From assembly GCA_001566295.1 (NCBI GenBank), contig KQ964270.1:294784-358783 (forward strand): DNA of 64,000 nt, read 5' to 3'. Shown one piece after another: positions 32,661 to 43,681 of the stretch. This DNA is from Microdochium bolleyi. Taxonomy: Eukaryota > Ascomycota > Sordariomycetes > Xylariales > Microdochiaceae. The notes below the pieces were generated by a model. It was not told the DNA's origin. It was given only the letters and a program-made list of their open reading frames with translations, and ran no database searches. Positions within the stretch are counted from its first letter, which is position 1, and every line of letters begins with the position of its first letter. The translations under genes were made by a program, and so were the position numbers.

Positions 32661-33999
32661 TGTGGGAGGTTTGGTGGTGGAGGAGGAGGTGGTGAGCAGA
32701 GACGGAAAGCTGACGATGGGGAGCTCGAGCTGGTGATTCACTGCTATGGCCCTGTATCGCAAGGTGTTGGAGACTCTGGGGAGGCGAGCCTGAGAGTTTG
32801 GCCTGCAAGCCAATGCCGATGGCCGGCAGATGGAGAAGGCCTCGGACGCCGGCAGGGCTGACCCCTGTGCCATGCGGGGGCTGCTAGGGAGTGGTTCGCA
32901 CCAGGGCCTGCTGGGGATGACGTTGTGAGAGGGGCGGCCGGCAGGGGATCTTGGATCCTGTCCAGTCGTCCCCAAGCGCCGTCTCTCCGAGACACTGCGC
33001 AGAGCGAAAAGTTTTGTCGACAAGCCCTTGGCCGCGACAAGCCGGGGTGCTCCCCCTCATGATTCGGGGCCATGCTACACTGGTCCCTCGTGCCTAAGCG
33101 AGGTCGTACGTAATGGCAGGCACGGTGCACGATGGCGATGGAGATGTGCCGAGTTTGCTAGTCAGCAACCTGGCACACCAGACCGCCAGTTCCAGGGTGC
33201 AACCAACTGCTGGATGGTGGTGCTCTTGGAGATAACAGCTCGGCCGGCCGGCATGCGCCATAACGTCTGCGGTCTGCCTGTATCGGCGCCTCTCTGAAGC
33301 TTGTGTCTGCCCTTGGACCCTCAGCCGCACACAACCACTGCCGTGTCCTCAAATCAGAGCACCCGCCTTTACGCAGGCTCGCTGCCGGCCAGGTGCAGCG
33401 CTGCGTGGTTTACTTAATCGTATGATAACAGGGTCGGCCATCACGGCCGGCAGAGGAGCAGCCAGCAGCGTCATCGGATCATCCATCTCCCCGTCTCGCA
33501 CGAGTCAGCCACGTGCGCCTCCCTGCTGTTCCTCGCCGCCTGCGGTCGCCTCGGGCCCTGCGATGGCCTGTTCCTGCTCCTCAGCCCAGTGCTGGGCTCG
33601 CTGGCCTGGGTGTTGGCCGCCAGGGCCCCGGTGCCGGTCCCACCACCGCAGCTGCACGATTGCGGCCGGTTCGTGTCAGAAGTGGGGAAGCCCGCCCGTG
33701 GCTGATGGAGACTCTCGATGCTCCAAATGCGATGGTGCAACTTCGTGATCGGCGCCTGCCATTGGATCTGCCTGCCCCGGGCTCGCCGCCGATGCTAAAA
33801 GTTCGCGGCCTTGTTCTTCTTATCTCTGTCCAAACCTTCGTGGGATTTGAACCTTCCGTGACCTCTCCCGCCCTCCTACTCTACTCCTCCTCCTCCTTCC
33901 CCTCCACGGTAGCTGCCACCGAGCTTCGCTTCCTGTGACCTGCTCTCTCTTGCCCCACGCCCTCTTGCTCCTCTACAAACCACCACCCCTGCCTTCACC
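32661..33999. promoter_or_regulatory. Shared promoter region of the choline oxidation pair
   Basis: A 1.3-kb interval between the start codons of divergent betaine aldehyde dehydrogenase and choline oxidase. Just upstream of 34000 the plus strand is pyrimidine-rich (about 33865-33990, repeated CTC/TCC), typical of a strong fungal leader. No TATA box was identified with confidence. Co-regulation is inferred from the arrangement, not seen. Confidence 0.5.
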
Positions 34000-35670
34000 A
34001 TGGCCTCCGTCACCCAGCTCGACGCCTCTGCGGCGGGCCAGTTCGACTATGTCGTCGTTGGCGGCGGCACCGCCGGCTGCGTCATTGCCTCGCGCCTCGC
34101 CGAGTACCTGCCGCACAAAAAGACACTGCTCATCGAGGCCGGCCCCAGTGACTTCATGGACGACCGCGTCCTCAACCTGCGCGAGTGGCTCGCCCTCCTC
34201 GGCGGCGAGCTCGACTACGACTACGGCACCACCGAGCAGCCCATGGGCAACTCGTACATCCGTCACTCCCGCGCAAAGGTCCTCGGCGGCTGCTCCTCCC
34301 ACAACACCCTTATCTCCTTCCGCCCCTTCGAGTACGACTTCAAGCTCTGGCAGTCCCTTGGCGCAAAGGGCTGGGACTTTGATACCTTCATGCGCCTCAT
34401 GGACAAGCTGCGCAACACGGTCCAGCCCGTCCACGGCCGCCACCGCAACAAGCTCTGCAAGGACTGGGTCAAGGCCTGCTCCTCCGCCCTCGACATCCCC
34501 GTCCTCCACGACTTCAACCACCACATCACAGAGCAGGGCGCCCTCAAGCAGGGTGTCGGCTTCTTCTCCATCAGCTACAACCCTGATGACGGCAGGCGAT
34601 CCAGCGCCTCGGTCGCCTACATCCACCCCATCTTCCGCGGCACAGAGAAGCGCCCCAACCTCACCGTCCTCACCAACGCCTGGGTCTCCAAGATCAATGT
34701 CCAGGGCGACGATGTCAAGGGCGTCAGCGTCACCCTCCAGGACGGCGCCAAGCTCGACATAACCCCAAAGACTGAGACCATCATCTGCGCCGGTGCCGTC
34801 GACACCCCGCGTCTCATGCTCCTCTCCGGCCTCGGCCCCAAGGAGCAGCTCTCCCAGCTCGGCATCCCCGTCGTCAAAAACATCCCTGGCGTCGGTGAGA
34901 ACCTCCAGGACCATCCAGAGAGCATCATCATGTGGGAGCTCAACCAGCAGGTTCCGCCTAACCAGACCACCATGGACTCGGACGCCGGCATCTTCCTGCG
35001 CCGCGAGCCCCCCAATGCCGCCAAGAACCACCGCCACAAGCTCCAGAACCCCCAGGGCATCCCCGACGGCGATATTGCGGACGTCATGATGCACTGCTAC
35101 CAGATCCCCTTCACCCTTAACACGACCCGCCTCGGCTACCCCATTGTTCCCGACGGTTACGCCTTCTGCATGACGCCCAACATTCCCCGCCCCCGGTCCC
35201 GCGGCAGGCTGTATCTGACCTCGGCGGACCCGTCCGTCAAGCCGGCGCTCGACTTCCGCTACTTCACGGACGAGGAGGGCTACGACGCGGCCACGCTCGT
35301 GTACGGCATGCGCGCCGCCCGCAAGGTCGCCCAGCAGTCGCCCTTCAAGGACTGGATCAAGGCCGAGATCGCCCCCGGACCCAAGATCCAGAGCGACGAG
35401 GAGCTCTCCGAGTATGCGCGCAAGGCTGCGCACACTGTGTATCACCCGGCGGGCACCACGCGCATGGGCGATGTGGCAAATGACGAGCTCGCCGTCGTCA
35501 GCGAGAAGCTGCAGGTTCGTGGCCTTAAGCGCCTCAGGATCGCGGATGCTGGTGTCTTCCCCACGATACCCACCATCAACCCCATGCTCACAGTCCTGGG
35601 CGTGGCTGAGCGGTGCGCCGAGTTCATCGTTGAGGAAGCCAACGCCGAGCAGGAGAAGGCGAGGCTGTAG
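34000..35670 (+). CDS. Choline oxidase (GMC flavoprotein), predicted peroxisomal
   Basis: An intronless gene of 556 residues. It oxidises choline to betaine aldehyde and on to glycine betaine with O2, releasing H2O2. The FAD-binding motif is VVVGGGTAGCVIASRL at 18-33. HSRAKVLGGCSSHNTLISF aligns with bacterial choline oxidase CodA, with His101 at the position of the covalent flavin link. Glu307 (LQDHPESII) matches the Glu that binds the trimethylammonium group. The catalytic pair is His482 (TVYHPAGTTRMG) and Asn527 (TINPMLTVLG). These residues distinguish it from other GMC enzymes. The C-terminus is ARL, a PTS1-type tripeptide. Peroxisomal location would keep the H2O2 next to catalase. Its partner dehydrogenase is the divergent neighbour. 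Confidence 0.93.
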   Translation: MASVTQLDASAAGQFDYVVVGGGTAGCVIASRLAEYLPHKKTLLIEAGPSDFMDDRVLNLREWLALLGGELDYDYGTTEQPMGNSYIRHSRAKVLGGCSSHNTLISFRPFEYDFKLWQSLGAKGWDFDTFMRLMDKLRNTVQPVHGRHRNKLCKDWVKACSSALDIPVLHDFNHHITEQGALKQGVGFFSISYNPDDGRRSSASVAYIHPIFRGTEKRPNLTVLTNAWVSKINVQGDDVKGVSVTLQDGAKLDITPKTETIICAGAVDTPRLMLLSGLGPKEQLSQLGIPVVKNIPGVGENLQDHPESIIMWELNQQVPPNQTTMDSDAGIFLRREPPNAAKNHRHKLQNPQGIPDGDIADVMMHCYQIPFTLNTTRLGYPIVPDGYAFCMTPNIPRPRSRGRLYLTSADPSVKPALDFRYFTDEEGYDAATLVYGMRAARKVAQQSPFKDWIKAEIAPGPKIQSDEELSEYARKAAHTVYHPAGTTRMGDVANDELAVVSEKLQVRGLKRLRIADAGVFPTIPTINPMLTVLGVAERCAEFIVEEANAEQEKARL

Positions 35671-36401
35671 AGAACACTGAGAGTCTGTACAGCAGCCCGC
35701 GCCAAACACTGGGTACTTTATTCTTGGATATTTATGTATATATGAGACGACGCCTAAGTGAGCTTTATGTAAAATACGAAACCAGCCAAATTTCTTTATC
35801 CATCAACAGAGCATTGACTTGTCGGATGTATAAGATATCAATGTGGTGTACCTCGACCAGCCTGTGAGGGCGACAGATGTGGATCACGGCCACCTGGGCA
35901 GGCTCGGCTGGTGTCTTTTACTGCTTCTTCGCATCGAGACTTCGGATGCGATTGACTGGAATCCAGGTAATACGATGGTACACAAAACAAGTCTCTGAGG
36001 CCTTGCCAATGGAGATCAGCCATCGTCCAGCTTTCTATTTCGAAGCCAATGTTTCGGCGTACGTGCACCATCCATGGATGTCTTGCAACAGAACCAGCCT
36101 GATAGTGTGCCCCACCCATACATGGGAAGCAAAGCGGCGCAAGGCCGAACAAGGATGTCTCCACTAAAAAATTACTTCCTCGTCCACCGATAACCCTCCC
36201 AAACGTACCTTATCGCCATCTTCTCTTTCCAGCAGCACGCAGCACTCAGCTATAGCAACAAACCACCAGCCTCGCAGGGCCCCAAGTCCACTGCAAGACG
36301 AAGCAATTGTACGCCGACATACCACAAGTCTTTTCCTCGCAAAACTCGACCGGAACTCGACCATCACCGACTAGGCGACGAGCGCAAATCGCCAGCCCGT
36401 C
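35671..36401. other. Intergenic region
   Basis: About 730 bp containing the 3' end of choline oxidase and the promoter of the helicase gene. No additional gene was recognised. Confidence 0.6.
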
Positions 36402-39177
36402 ATGGCGGCCCCGACTGGAAAGAGCCCCGGTGGCGCCCGGAAGCAGGCCAAGCCCAAGGCCAAGCTGCAGGAGACGAAGACGCTGAAGCGCAAGAGGGAG
36501 CAGGAGGACATGGCAAAGCTGCAGGCCTCGGTAGACGAGCTGGTGAGTTTCCTGTCAAGATACACGGCCTCAAATGGGCAGCTCTCAGCTAACCAGGTCG
36601 CGACCCTCGAAATAGGACCCCAAGAACCCCGAAAACACAAAATTCTCGAACCTCCCGCTGTCGGTACCGACCTCGAAAGGCCTCTCGGCCTCGCACTTCG
36701 AGACGCTTACTGACGTGCAGGCGCGCGCGATCCCACTGGGCCTCAAGGGCTTCGACATCCTGGGCGCGGCCAAGACAGGGTCGGGCAAGACGCTCGCCTT
36801 CCTGGTGCCGGTGCTTGAGAAGCTATACCGCGCGCGGTGGACGGAGCTTGACGGGCTGGGAGCGCTCGTGATCGCGCCGACGCGCGAGCTGGCCGTGCAG
36901 ATCTTTGAGGTTTTGCGCAAGATCGGGCGGTACCACTCCTTCTCGGCAGGTCTGGTCATCGGTGGCAAGAACCTGCGCGAGGAGGCGGACCGGCTGGGGC
37001 GGATGAACATCCTAGTCTGCACCCCGGGCCGCATGCTGCAACATCTCGACCAGACCGCGGGCATGGACGTGGACAACCTGCAGATTCTCGTGCTCGACGA
37101 GGCCGACCGCATCATGGACATGGGTTTCCAGTCTGCGGTCGACGCGCTGGTCGAGCATCTGCCCAAGTCGCGGCAGACGATGCTCTTCAGCGCGACGCAG
37201 AGCAAGAAGGTCTCCGACCTGGCGCGCCTCAGCCTCAAGGACCCAGAGTACGTCAGCGTGCACGAGGCTGCGGCCTCGGCCACCCCTTCGACGCTGTCGC
37301 AGCACTACCTCGTCACGCCCCTGCACGACAAGATGGACACGCTGTTCGGCTTCATCAAGGCCAACCTCAAGAGCAAGATCATTGTCTTCCTGTCATCGGG
37401 GAAACAGGTCCGCTTCTTCTACGAGTCCCTGCGGCACCTGCAGCCCGGTGTGCCACTCCTGCACCTGCACGGGCGGCAGAAGCAGGTGGCCCGCCTCGAG
37501 ATCACGTCGCGCTTCGCAGCCGCGAAGTTCTCGTGCCTGTTTGCGACCGACGTCGTGGCGCGCGGCGTCGACTTCCCCGCGGTCGACTGGGTGGTGCAGG
37601 CCGACTGCCCAGAGGACGTGGACACGTACATCCACCGCGTTGGGCGGACGGCGCGGTACGAGCGCGACGGCAAAGCGGTGCTGTTCCTCGACCCGAGCGA
37701 GGAGAAGGGCATGCTGGCGCGGCTGGAGCAGCGCAAGGTGCCGATCCAGCGCGTCAACGTGCGCGAGAAGAAAAAGGTCACCATCACCAACGCGATCCAG
37801 GACATGTGCTTCAAGAACCCGGACCTCAAGTACCTCGGACAGAAGGCCTTCATCAGCTACACGCGCTCCGTGCACCTGCAGCGGGACAAGACCGTGTTCG
37901 ACCTGTCGAAGCTGGACCTCGACGCGTACGCGACGAGCCTGGGCCTGCCCGGCGCGCCGCAGATCAGGTTCCGCAAGGGCGGCGCCGGGACGGCCGAGAA
38001 CGACGAGATCAAGAGGCTCAAGAACGCCCCGCGCGCGGCGCAGTTCTCGAGCGACGACTCGGAGTCGGACTTTGACGAGGACGGCAACAGGAAGGAGAAG
38101 ACCAAGAAGAGCAAGGACAAGAAGAAGGAGGTCCGGACAAAGTACGACCGTATGTTTGAGCGGACGAACCAGGACGTCTTCACGAGCCACTACAACAAGA
38201 TGCTCGGCGGCGAGGAGAAGCAGGAGGGCGCCGCCGGCGACGACTCGGACCAGGACTTCCTGTCCATCAAGAGAGTCCTGCGCGGCGACGACCTGGACGA
38301 CGTCGACGGTGACGGCAGCAACAACAACACCATCACCAAGACCGACACGAGCAAGCACAAGAGATTCAGCAGCGACGACGACAGCGACTCCGCCTCCGAC
38401 GCCGACGCGCCCTCACAACCACAAAAGGACGCAGCCGGCGACAACGACGACAGCCAACTCCCCGCCGGCGTCAAGATCATCTCGGGTCTCGGCGGCGAGC
38501 AGCCGTTCGTGGTGGACTCGAAGCGCCGCGCCAAGCTGCTCACGTCCAAGAAGCAGATGCTGCGCTTCAAGGGCAAGGGAGACAAGGTCATCTTTGACGA
38601 CGACGGCGTCGCGCACCACCCGTACCGGCTGCGCGACGAGGCGGCCTTCGCGGCCGACGGCGACGCCGAGGCCCAGCGGCTGCGGTTCGTCGAGGGCGAG
38701 GCCGAGCGCGTCAAGGAGGCCGACGTCGACGACAAGCAGACCGCGCGGGACAGGAAGCGCGAGAAGAAGGAGCGGCGGAAGGCGCGCGAGGCCGCCGAGG
38801 CCGCGGGCATGGACCAGAACAGCGGCGCCGGGAGGAAGGGCGGCGACGGCGCCGTGGTCACGCTCGGTGGTGGTAGCGACGACGATGATGAGTACGACGA
38901 GGACCCGCTCGCGCTGCTGCGGTCACTGCCCACGGCTGGCAGTAGCGGGCGCGGCCGCGACAGGGACAACGACGGGGACGAGCACGACGAGGAGGACGAG
39001 CGGCCAAAGAAGAAGGTCAAGAAGTGGTTCCAGAACGACAGCGACGTCGAGTCGGACGACGGCGGGAAGAAGAAGAAGAAGAAGGCTAGTAGGAAGAGCA
39101 AGGTCATCGAGGTCACGGAGCAGCCAGATACGCTCGAGGACTACGAGGCGTTGGCCGCGGGTCTGCTCGATGATTAG
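36402..39177 (+). CDS. DBP4: DEAD-box ATP-dependent RNA helicase Dbp4 (rRNA processing)
   Basis: Exons are 36402-36542 and 36616-39177, giving 900 residues. The 73-bp intron ends at an in-frame TAG directly before exon 2, so the join is forced. It rebuilds FSNLPLSVPTSKGLSASHF, the Q-motif region. Helicase motifs follow: AAKTGSGKT (I), PTRELAVQI (Ia), TPGRMLQHL (Ib), LDEADRIMDMGF (II), FSATQSKK (III), IVFLSSGKQVRFF (IV), ATDVVARGVDFP (V) and YIHRVGRTAR (VI). The downstream DUF4217 block reads CFKNPDLKYLGQKAFISY. The long C-terminus is Lys/Asp/Glu-rich with nucleolar-type basic stretches. Yeast Dbp4 (Hca4) releases U14 snoRNA from pre-rRNA in the small-subunit processome. The role here is inferred from that strong match. 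Confidence 0.94.
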
Positions 39178-39735
39178 CGTAGTAGTGGCCACACGCGGAC
39201 ACAAAAGGCGGGAAATAGAGATAAGAAGCGTGCATTCTGAGCGTTTTTCATGGGCCACTTAGTCTCAAAGTTGATGTGCACCTCCGAGTCAGCATTTGTG
39301 TGAAGGCGTGGTTCCATGAGGAGATGAGCAGGGCTCATCTCGGACTCTTGTTTGCGCCCTTGATCACATGTCTGAAGGCTCCGTGCTGAAACGCCTCGGG
39401 GCAGTCTGCTACGTTTTGGGAGAGCACCGCACTAGCCAGCATGACCAGCCGTGGCCAGAACAAAACTTCGTAAGGGGGTTGCTTTCACGAGATTACGCAA
39501 GGACGGGCTCGAGACAACTTTTCACAGCACACGGACACAGCTCATACGGAGAAATATAGACAAGCCTCTTTGTTTGGGCAGGCATGAATACCAATTCTGA
39601 AGAAAATATACACAGAATGAAGTTTGGATACGGGCGTCGAGTTCACGCTCTAGCCAGCCACGTATGTACCATGGCCAAGCGTACCTCCCCTTCGCAGGTG
39701 GTGTCGATTGGACCAATGACCTTGAACTTGTGTGT
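39178..39735. other. Intergenic region between convergent genes
   Basis: 558 bp between the Dbp4 and cellobiose dehydrogenase stop codons, containing both 3' UTRs. No gene was recognised. Confidence 0.6.
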
Positions 39736-42533
39736 TCAAGCAAGGCACTAGATGAATGGCATGAAGTTAGTAATATTACGATGGAAAATGGAGCAGAGCT
39801 GTCACTAACCTGCCAGTAGTAGTCGTTCTGCTTCTTGCAGGTGGTGCCCGACTTGCACTGGAAGCTGCCGCTGTAGTTGAGGCCACCGCACTGGTCAAAG
39901 GCGTTGCGCTCGGTAGCGGGGGCGAGGGCGAGGATGCGCTCGGCAGCACGCTCGGCGGCGACAATGATGTACGAGGAGGGGTTGGTCGTCACGTGGCCGG
40001 GGAAGATGGAGGCATCGACGACGAAGATGTTGTCGGTACCGTAGACCTTGGTGTTGACGTCGACAACCGAGGAGCCGGTGCTGCTACGGCCATCGTCGGT
40101 GCCGAGCTTGGCGCTGCCGATCCAGTGGTTGGCACCGCGGTTGTCGGAGACGACGTACTTGGAGACGTAGTCCTCAGCAGACTGACCTGGGGCGGGAGAG
40201 ACCCAGGTCAAGTTGGGAACCTTGCTGAGCGCAGCCTGCATGTTCTTGATGCCCTGGATGACGGCAGCCTCGTCGCTCTTGTCCTTGAGGTAAGGGAGGG
40301 TAGAGACGGTGACGCCCAGGGAGGGCGTCAGAGTCAGGCGACCCCGAGACTTGGCACCACGGCCGAGGTACTGGCTGAGGGTCATTGTCTTGCCGTTCTC
40401 GGCGCCCAGGCTGCCCTCGACACGGGCAGTCCACTGGAGCTGTCTCTCGACTCCATCGGGGGCGTTCTTGATCGCATCCCAGGCGACGGGGCCAATGTTA
40501 GGAGCAGCCTGAGCCAGAATGCCGGAGCGCTTGTTGAGGTAAGCAGCCTTGTCCGCGGCATTAGGCGTCTTGAAGGCCTCGTAGAAGTCGTAGAAGACGA
40601 CATCGGGGTGGGAGATGACCATGTCGGTGTTGGTGTGGTCCTCGAGGTTCTTGCCGACAGGCAGAGGGATCCAGTTGTCCTTGCCAATCATGGTCGCGCC
40701 ATCGACCGTGGAAGCCTTGACAACGTCGAGCACATCGGACGGGCCAATGCCACTGCGGAAGAGGATCTTGGATGTTCCGAAAGCGCCGGCAGACAGGATG
40801 ACACGGCCGGAGACGGGGGTCAAGTTGACGGTACCAGCATAGCCACCGCTGCGGAAGGCCTCAACCTCGAGACCGGTAGCGTGACCACCAGCACGGACGA
40901 CGCGCTTAACGGCGGTGTTAAGCCAGAGGTCAAAGTTGCCCCGCTTGGAAGCCGTAGCGAGGTAAGTGGCGAGAGGGCCGCCACGCTGGCCACCGCTGAA
41001 CATGAAAGGGGCGTGGGCAAAGGTGCGGTTCTTCGAGTTGGGCGCGTTGTTGGCAGTGACCTCGGACCAGCCGCCAGCCTTGAGGCCGACAGCGAGGGCG
41101 TCAAAGCCTTGCTGCAGGTAGCGCTTGCCGTCGGTGGAGGGTGTGTCGGTGCCGGGAATGCGAGAGAAGACGCGGCTGGTGGCGCCAGTCATGTCGCTCG
41201 ACTTCCAGCCAGCGGGGAAGTTGTAGTCCCAATCGATGGCGTTGGGCTACGTAGGAAAATCTGGTCAGTATCGTTTTCCGGCAGTCGCTTCTTGCTCGCG
41301 TGCGAACTCACCTTGAACCACATGCCGGCGTTGATGGCAGTGCCACCGCCGAGCAAGCATCCAGCCATACGATCGACATCAGTGCAGGCAATACCGGCCG
41401 AGTCAACCCAGATCTGGTTGCAGAGACCGGGGACATCGAAGCGGGTGAGGCCAGTGCCCTCGAGCCACGGGGAGGTGTTCCAGTTAGCGGTGGTGCCAGC
41501 AGACCACTGGCCAGTAGAGGCTGGGCCCTTCTCGATGAGCAGGACCTTCTTGCCGGCCTCGCTCAGCTTGTCGGCGATGGGGATACCACCAGCACCAGCA
41601 CCGACGATGACGTAGTCGTACTGCTTGTTGGGGACGGGCTGTCCGGTCGGGCCAGGAGTGGGCACGCTGCTGCTAGTAGGTCCGCTGCCGCAGCTGCCAG
41701 TCACAGTCTTGGTGGCCTTGGCCGCCCATGCCGTGTAGGACGGGTTCGCGATGTTGCTGTCGAAACCGGCGCCCCACAGGCTCTGTCCGTTGTCGTGCTG
41801 GACGAAGACAGCGTCCTTGGCACAGCTGGCACTGGTCGGCTGCTGGTTGGCGGCAGCCCAGCCGATGACGAAACCCTTGCCGCTGGTGGCCACTCCGCCG
41901 GTGGCACCGTTCTGGTCCCATTTGAGACAGTTCTCGCAGCGGTAGATGACTCTGAAATGAGTGGAGTTGATGCTCGAGGAGATCTGAGTCAGCTTGGCGT
42001 TGCCAGTGTACAAGTCGGGTACGACGTAACCGGTGGCCCATCGGAACGAGGTCAAGACCTCGGTGCCCTGAGGCCACGCGGTCAGAAGCAGCCTTCCGGG
42101 CATGCCTCCTCCGATGGAGATGCCGCAGTAGCCGCCGCCGGTGGTGGCACCCTTCGGGCATTCCTACGGGGTTGTTAGAGACTCCGCGCTGAAATACAGG
42201 CAAGTTCTGTGTAGCATGACATACCAGAATACCGATGAACTCGGTCGCATCGACAGTCAACGCGTTCTGTGGCAGAGCGAGACCAATCTTCATGCCACCG
42301 TAGGCACCGCTGCCGGCGCCAGCGTTACGATCAGGGACGCTCCATGTGTTGAAGATGACGCCCGAAGCGGGATCCGTGTAGGTGGCAGGCGTAGCGCTCT
42401 GGGCAGAGCCCTGTTGGACATCTACACGATGCAGTCAGTAACAAGGATCGGAGACGCGTATTCCCAGGGGGATGTGGCACTTACTGAGCCCAACTGCGAG
42501 CAGCAGCGAGGCAAGGAAACCGAGCCGACCCAT
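39736..42533 (-). CDS. cdh: Cellobiose dehydrogenase: haem b cytochrome, FAD dehydrogenase, CBM1
   Basis: Five exons on the minus strand: 42533-42485, 42421-42225, 42163-41312, 41246-39810 and 39747-39736, giving 848 residues. Exon 1 encodes the signal peptide (MGRLGFLASLLLAVGL). The cytochrome domain (about 25-235) has the haem ligands Met103 (GGGMPGRLLL) and His151 (INSTHFRVIYRCENC). A Ser/Pro/Gly linker follows. The GMC dehydrogenase has the FAD motif VIVGAGAGGIPIADKL, with GAGAGG at 270-275, and the catalytic pair His740 (GANHWIGSAKLG) and Asn788 (GHVTTNPSSYI). A C-terminal CBM1 (QCGGLNYSGSFQCKSGTTCK...) is completed by the 12-nt last exon, CLA-stop. The secreted enzyme oxidises cellobiose and passes electrons through the haem domain to lytic polysaccharide monooxygenases. 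The CBM1 places it among ascomycete class IIA enzymes. Confidence 0.95.
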
Positions 42534-42619
42534 GGCTCAACGTGTCTAGGAGGTTCCGAGGTACGTGATGAGGAAGCAAGACCGTATCGCAAAATGTGCA
42601 GCCAGTCGCGCGGTGGCTA

Positions 42620-42671
42620 TTATATATGACCGTGGAAGTCGGGAAGACGGCCATCTGATGGTGCTCCCCAC
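42620..42671 (-). promoter_or_regulatory. TATA box and CreA-type site upstream of cellobiose dehydrogenase
   Basis: Reading the minus strand, TATATAA (42626-42620) lies about 87 bp before the start codon, a normal distance for a fungal TATA box with a short leader. GTGGGG (42671-42666), which fits the CreA/CRE1 consensus SYGGRG, sits just upstream. A second match, CCGGGG, lies at 42808-42803. Carbon catabolite repression is usual for cellulolytic genes. The sites themselves are short and could be accidental. Confidence 0.4.
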
Positions 42672-43644
42672 ATGCCCTCTAGGGAAAACCAGGCTACAGG
42701 AAACGCATGGCGAACTTGATTGGAGGAACGTGGCCCGGCACATGGCAGGCGGCTCATCGGGAGGCACAGGCGATGGCAGAGCGCCGTAGGAAATATCCGC
42801 AACCCCGGCGGATAGTCCAGTGTTTCGGTAGCATCCGCCCGAATGAGGGCATATTAGCCAGAGATTAAGGCCGTGGGATTGTGTCGCCGAGAGCCAAGAC
42901 AGGGAGCGGAGTGTTGCAGTCTGTTGGTGATCCAGGAACAGGTATTGATGGGACGTCCGCAGCAGGGTCGCGGTGGTGCGACGCTGCCCTGGGCGCCGCC
43001 AAGGCGACTCCAATGCGGAACGGGGTCGGAGCCGGGCCGGACTGGGATGGGCGACTTTCCTCTTTGGGCGCGGAGGACGGCATGCGCAGGCCGCGGGCCG
43101 TCAACGCGGCGGCGAGGTCTGTCGGATTGATTGCCAGCAGGGGGTTGGCGGCAGGCCTGGAGCGCCTCGCTGCTGCACGTCAACGGCGGCCCCAAAGGGC
43201 ATCATGTTGCGCCCCTATGTTGCGTCCTGCCGGTCGCTTGGTAATCGCCGCCTCGCGAGGGGTCACAACGCATCTGTGGGGGAGGCGCTGGGGATATTCG
43301 AGGCTGCGGGGGGCGGCCGGGGCCCTGGCTCTCGGGTCTTGCCGCTCATTTCGCGCGTGTTGCAGAAACGCAACGGAGGTTTCGCCGTGATTTGGTGGTG
43401 AGGGCAATTGAGGGGGTTGTGTCGGGTTGATGCAAGTGCTGGTGTTTGCGTGCCAAGAGCAAACATTCCCAAGGCGTATCTGCTCTACACGGAGTGGGAT
43501 GGGTGGGTGCCTGAGGCCGTTGTGGCGTACTGGGTCGCTCCTTCACGTTGCCTTGCTGCGACAGCGAGGCTCAACTCCACGTGCCTTCCTTCTGCAAGAC
43601 TGTCACAGCGTCACAGCCACGTTGGAAGAACGAGGACCCCGCAG

Positions 43645-43681
43645 CCTGCACCCTCCTGCACCCTCCTGCACCCTCCTGCAC
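43645..43681. repeat. Decamer tandem repeat CCCTCCTGCA, about 3.6 copies
   Basis: Three exact copies of CCCTCCTGCA (43651-43680) are preceded by a partial copy CCTGCA. Confidence 0.9.

Noticed and set aside
32661..33023. 121-codon N-terminal extension of betaine aldehyde dehydrogenase
   Set aside because: The extension is low-complexity and unlike the family. The ATG at 32660 begins the normal N-terminus.
33830..33870. tRNA-like B box (GGTTCAAATCC on the minus strand)
   Set aside because: No matching T stem, A box or acceptor stem is present around it.
37393..38358. 321-codon minus-strand frame inside Dbp4
   Set aside because: It is the mirror of the G+C-rich helicase coding sequence. The same applies to the long minus frames within choline oxidase (33973-35709) and the plus frames within cellobiose dehydrogenase and betaine aldehyde dehydrogenase.
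43645..43681. Tandem decamers considered as a CRISPR-like or centromeric array
   Set aside because: Only about 3.6 contiguous copies without spacers; an ordinary minisatellite.
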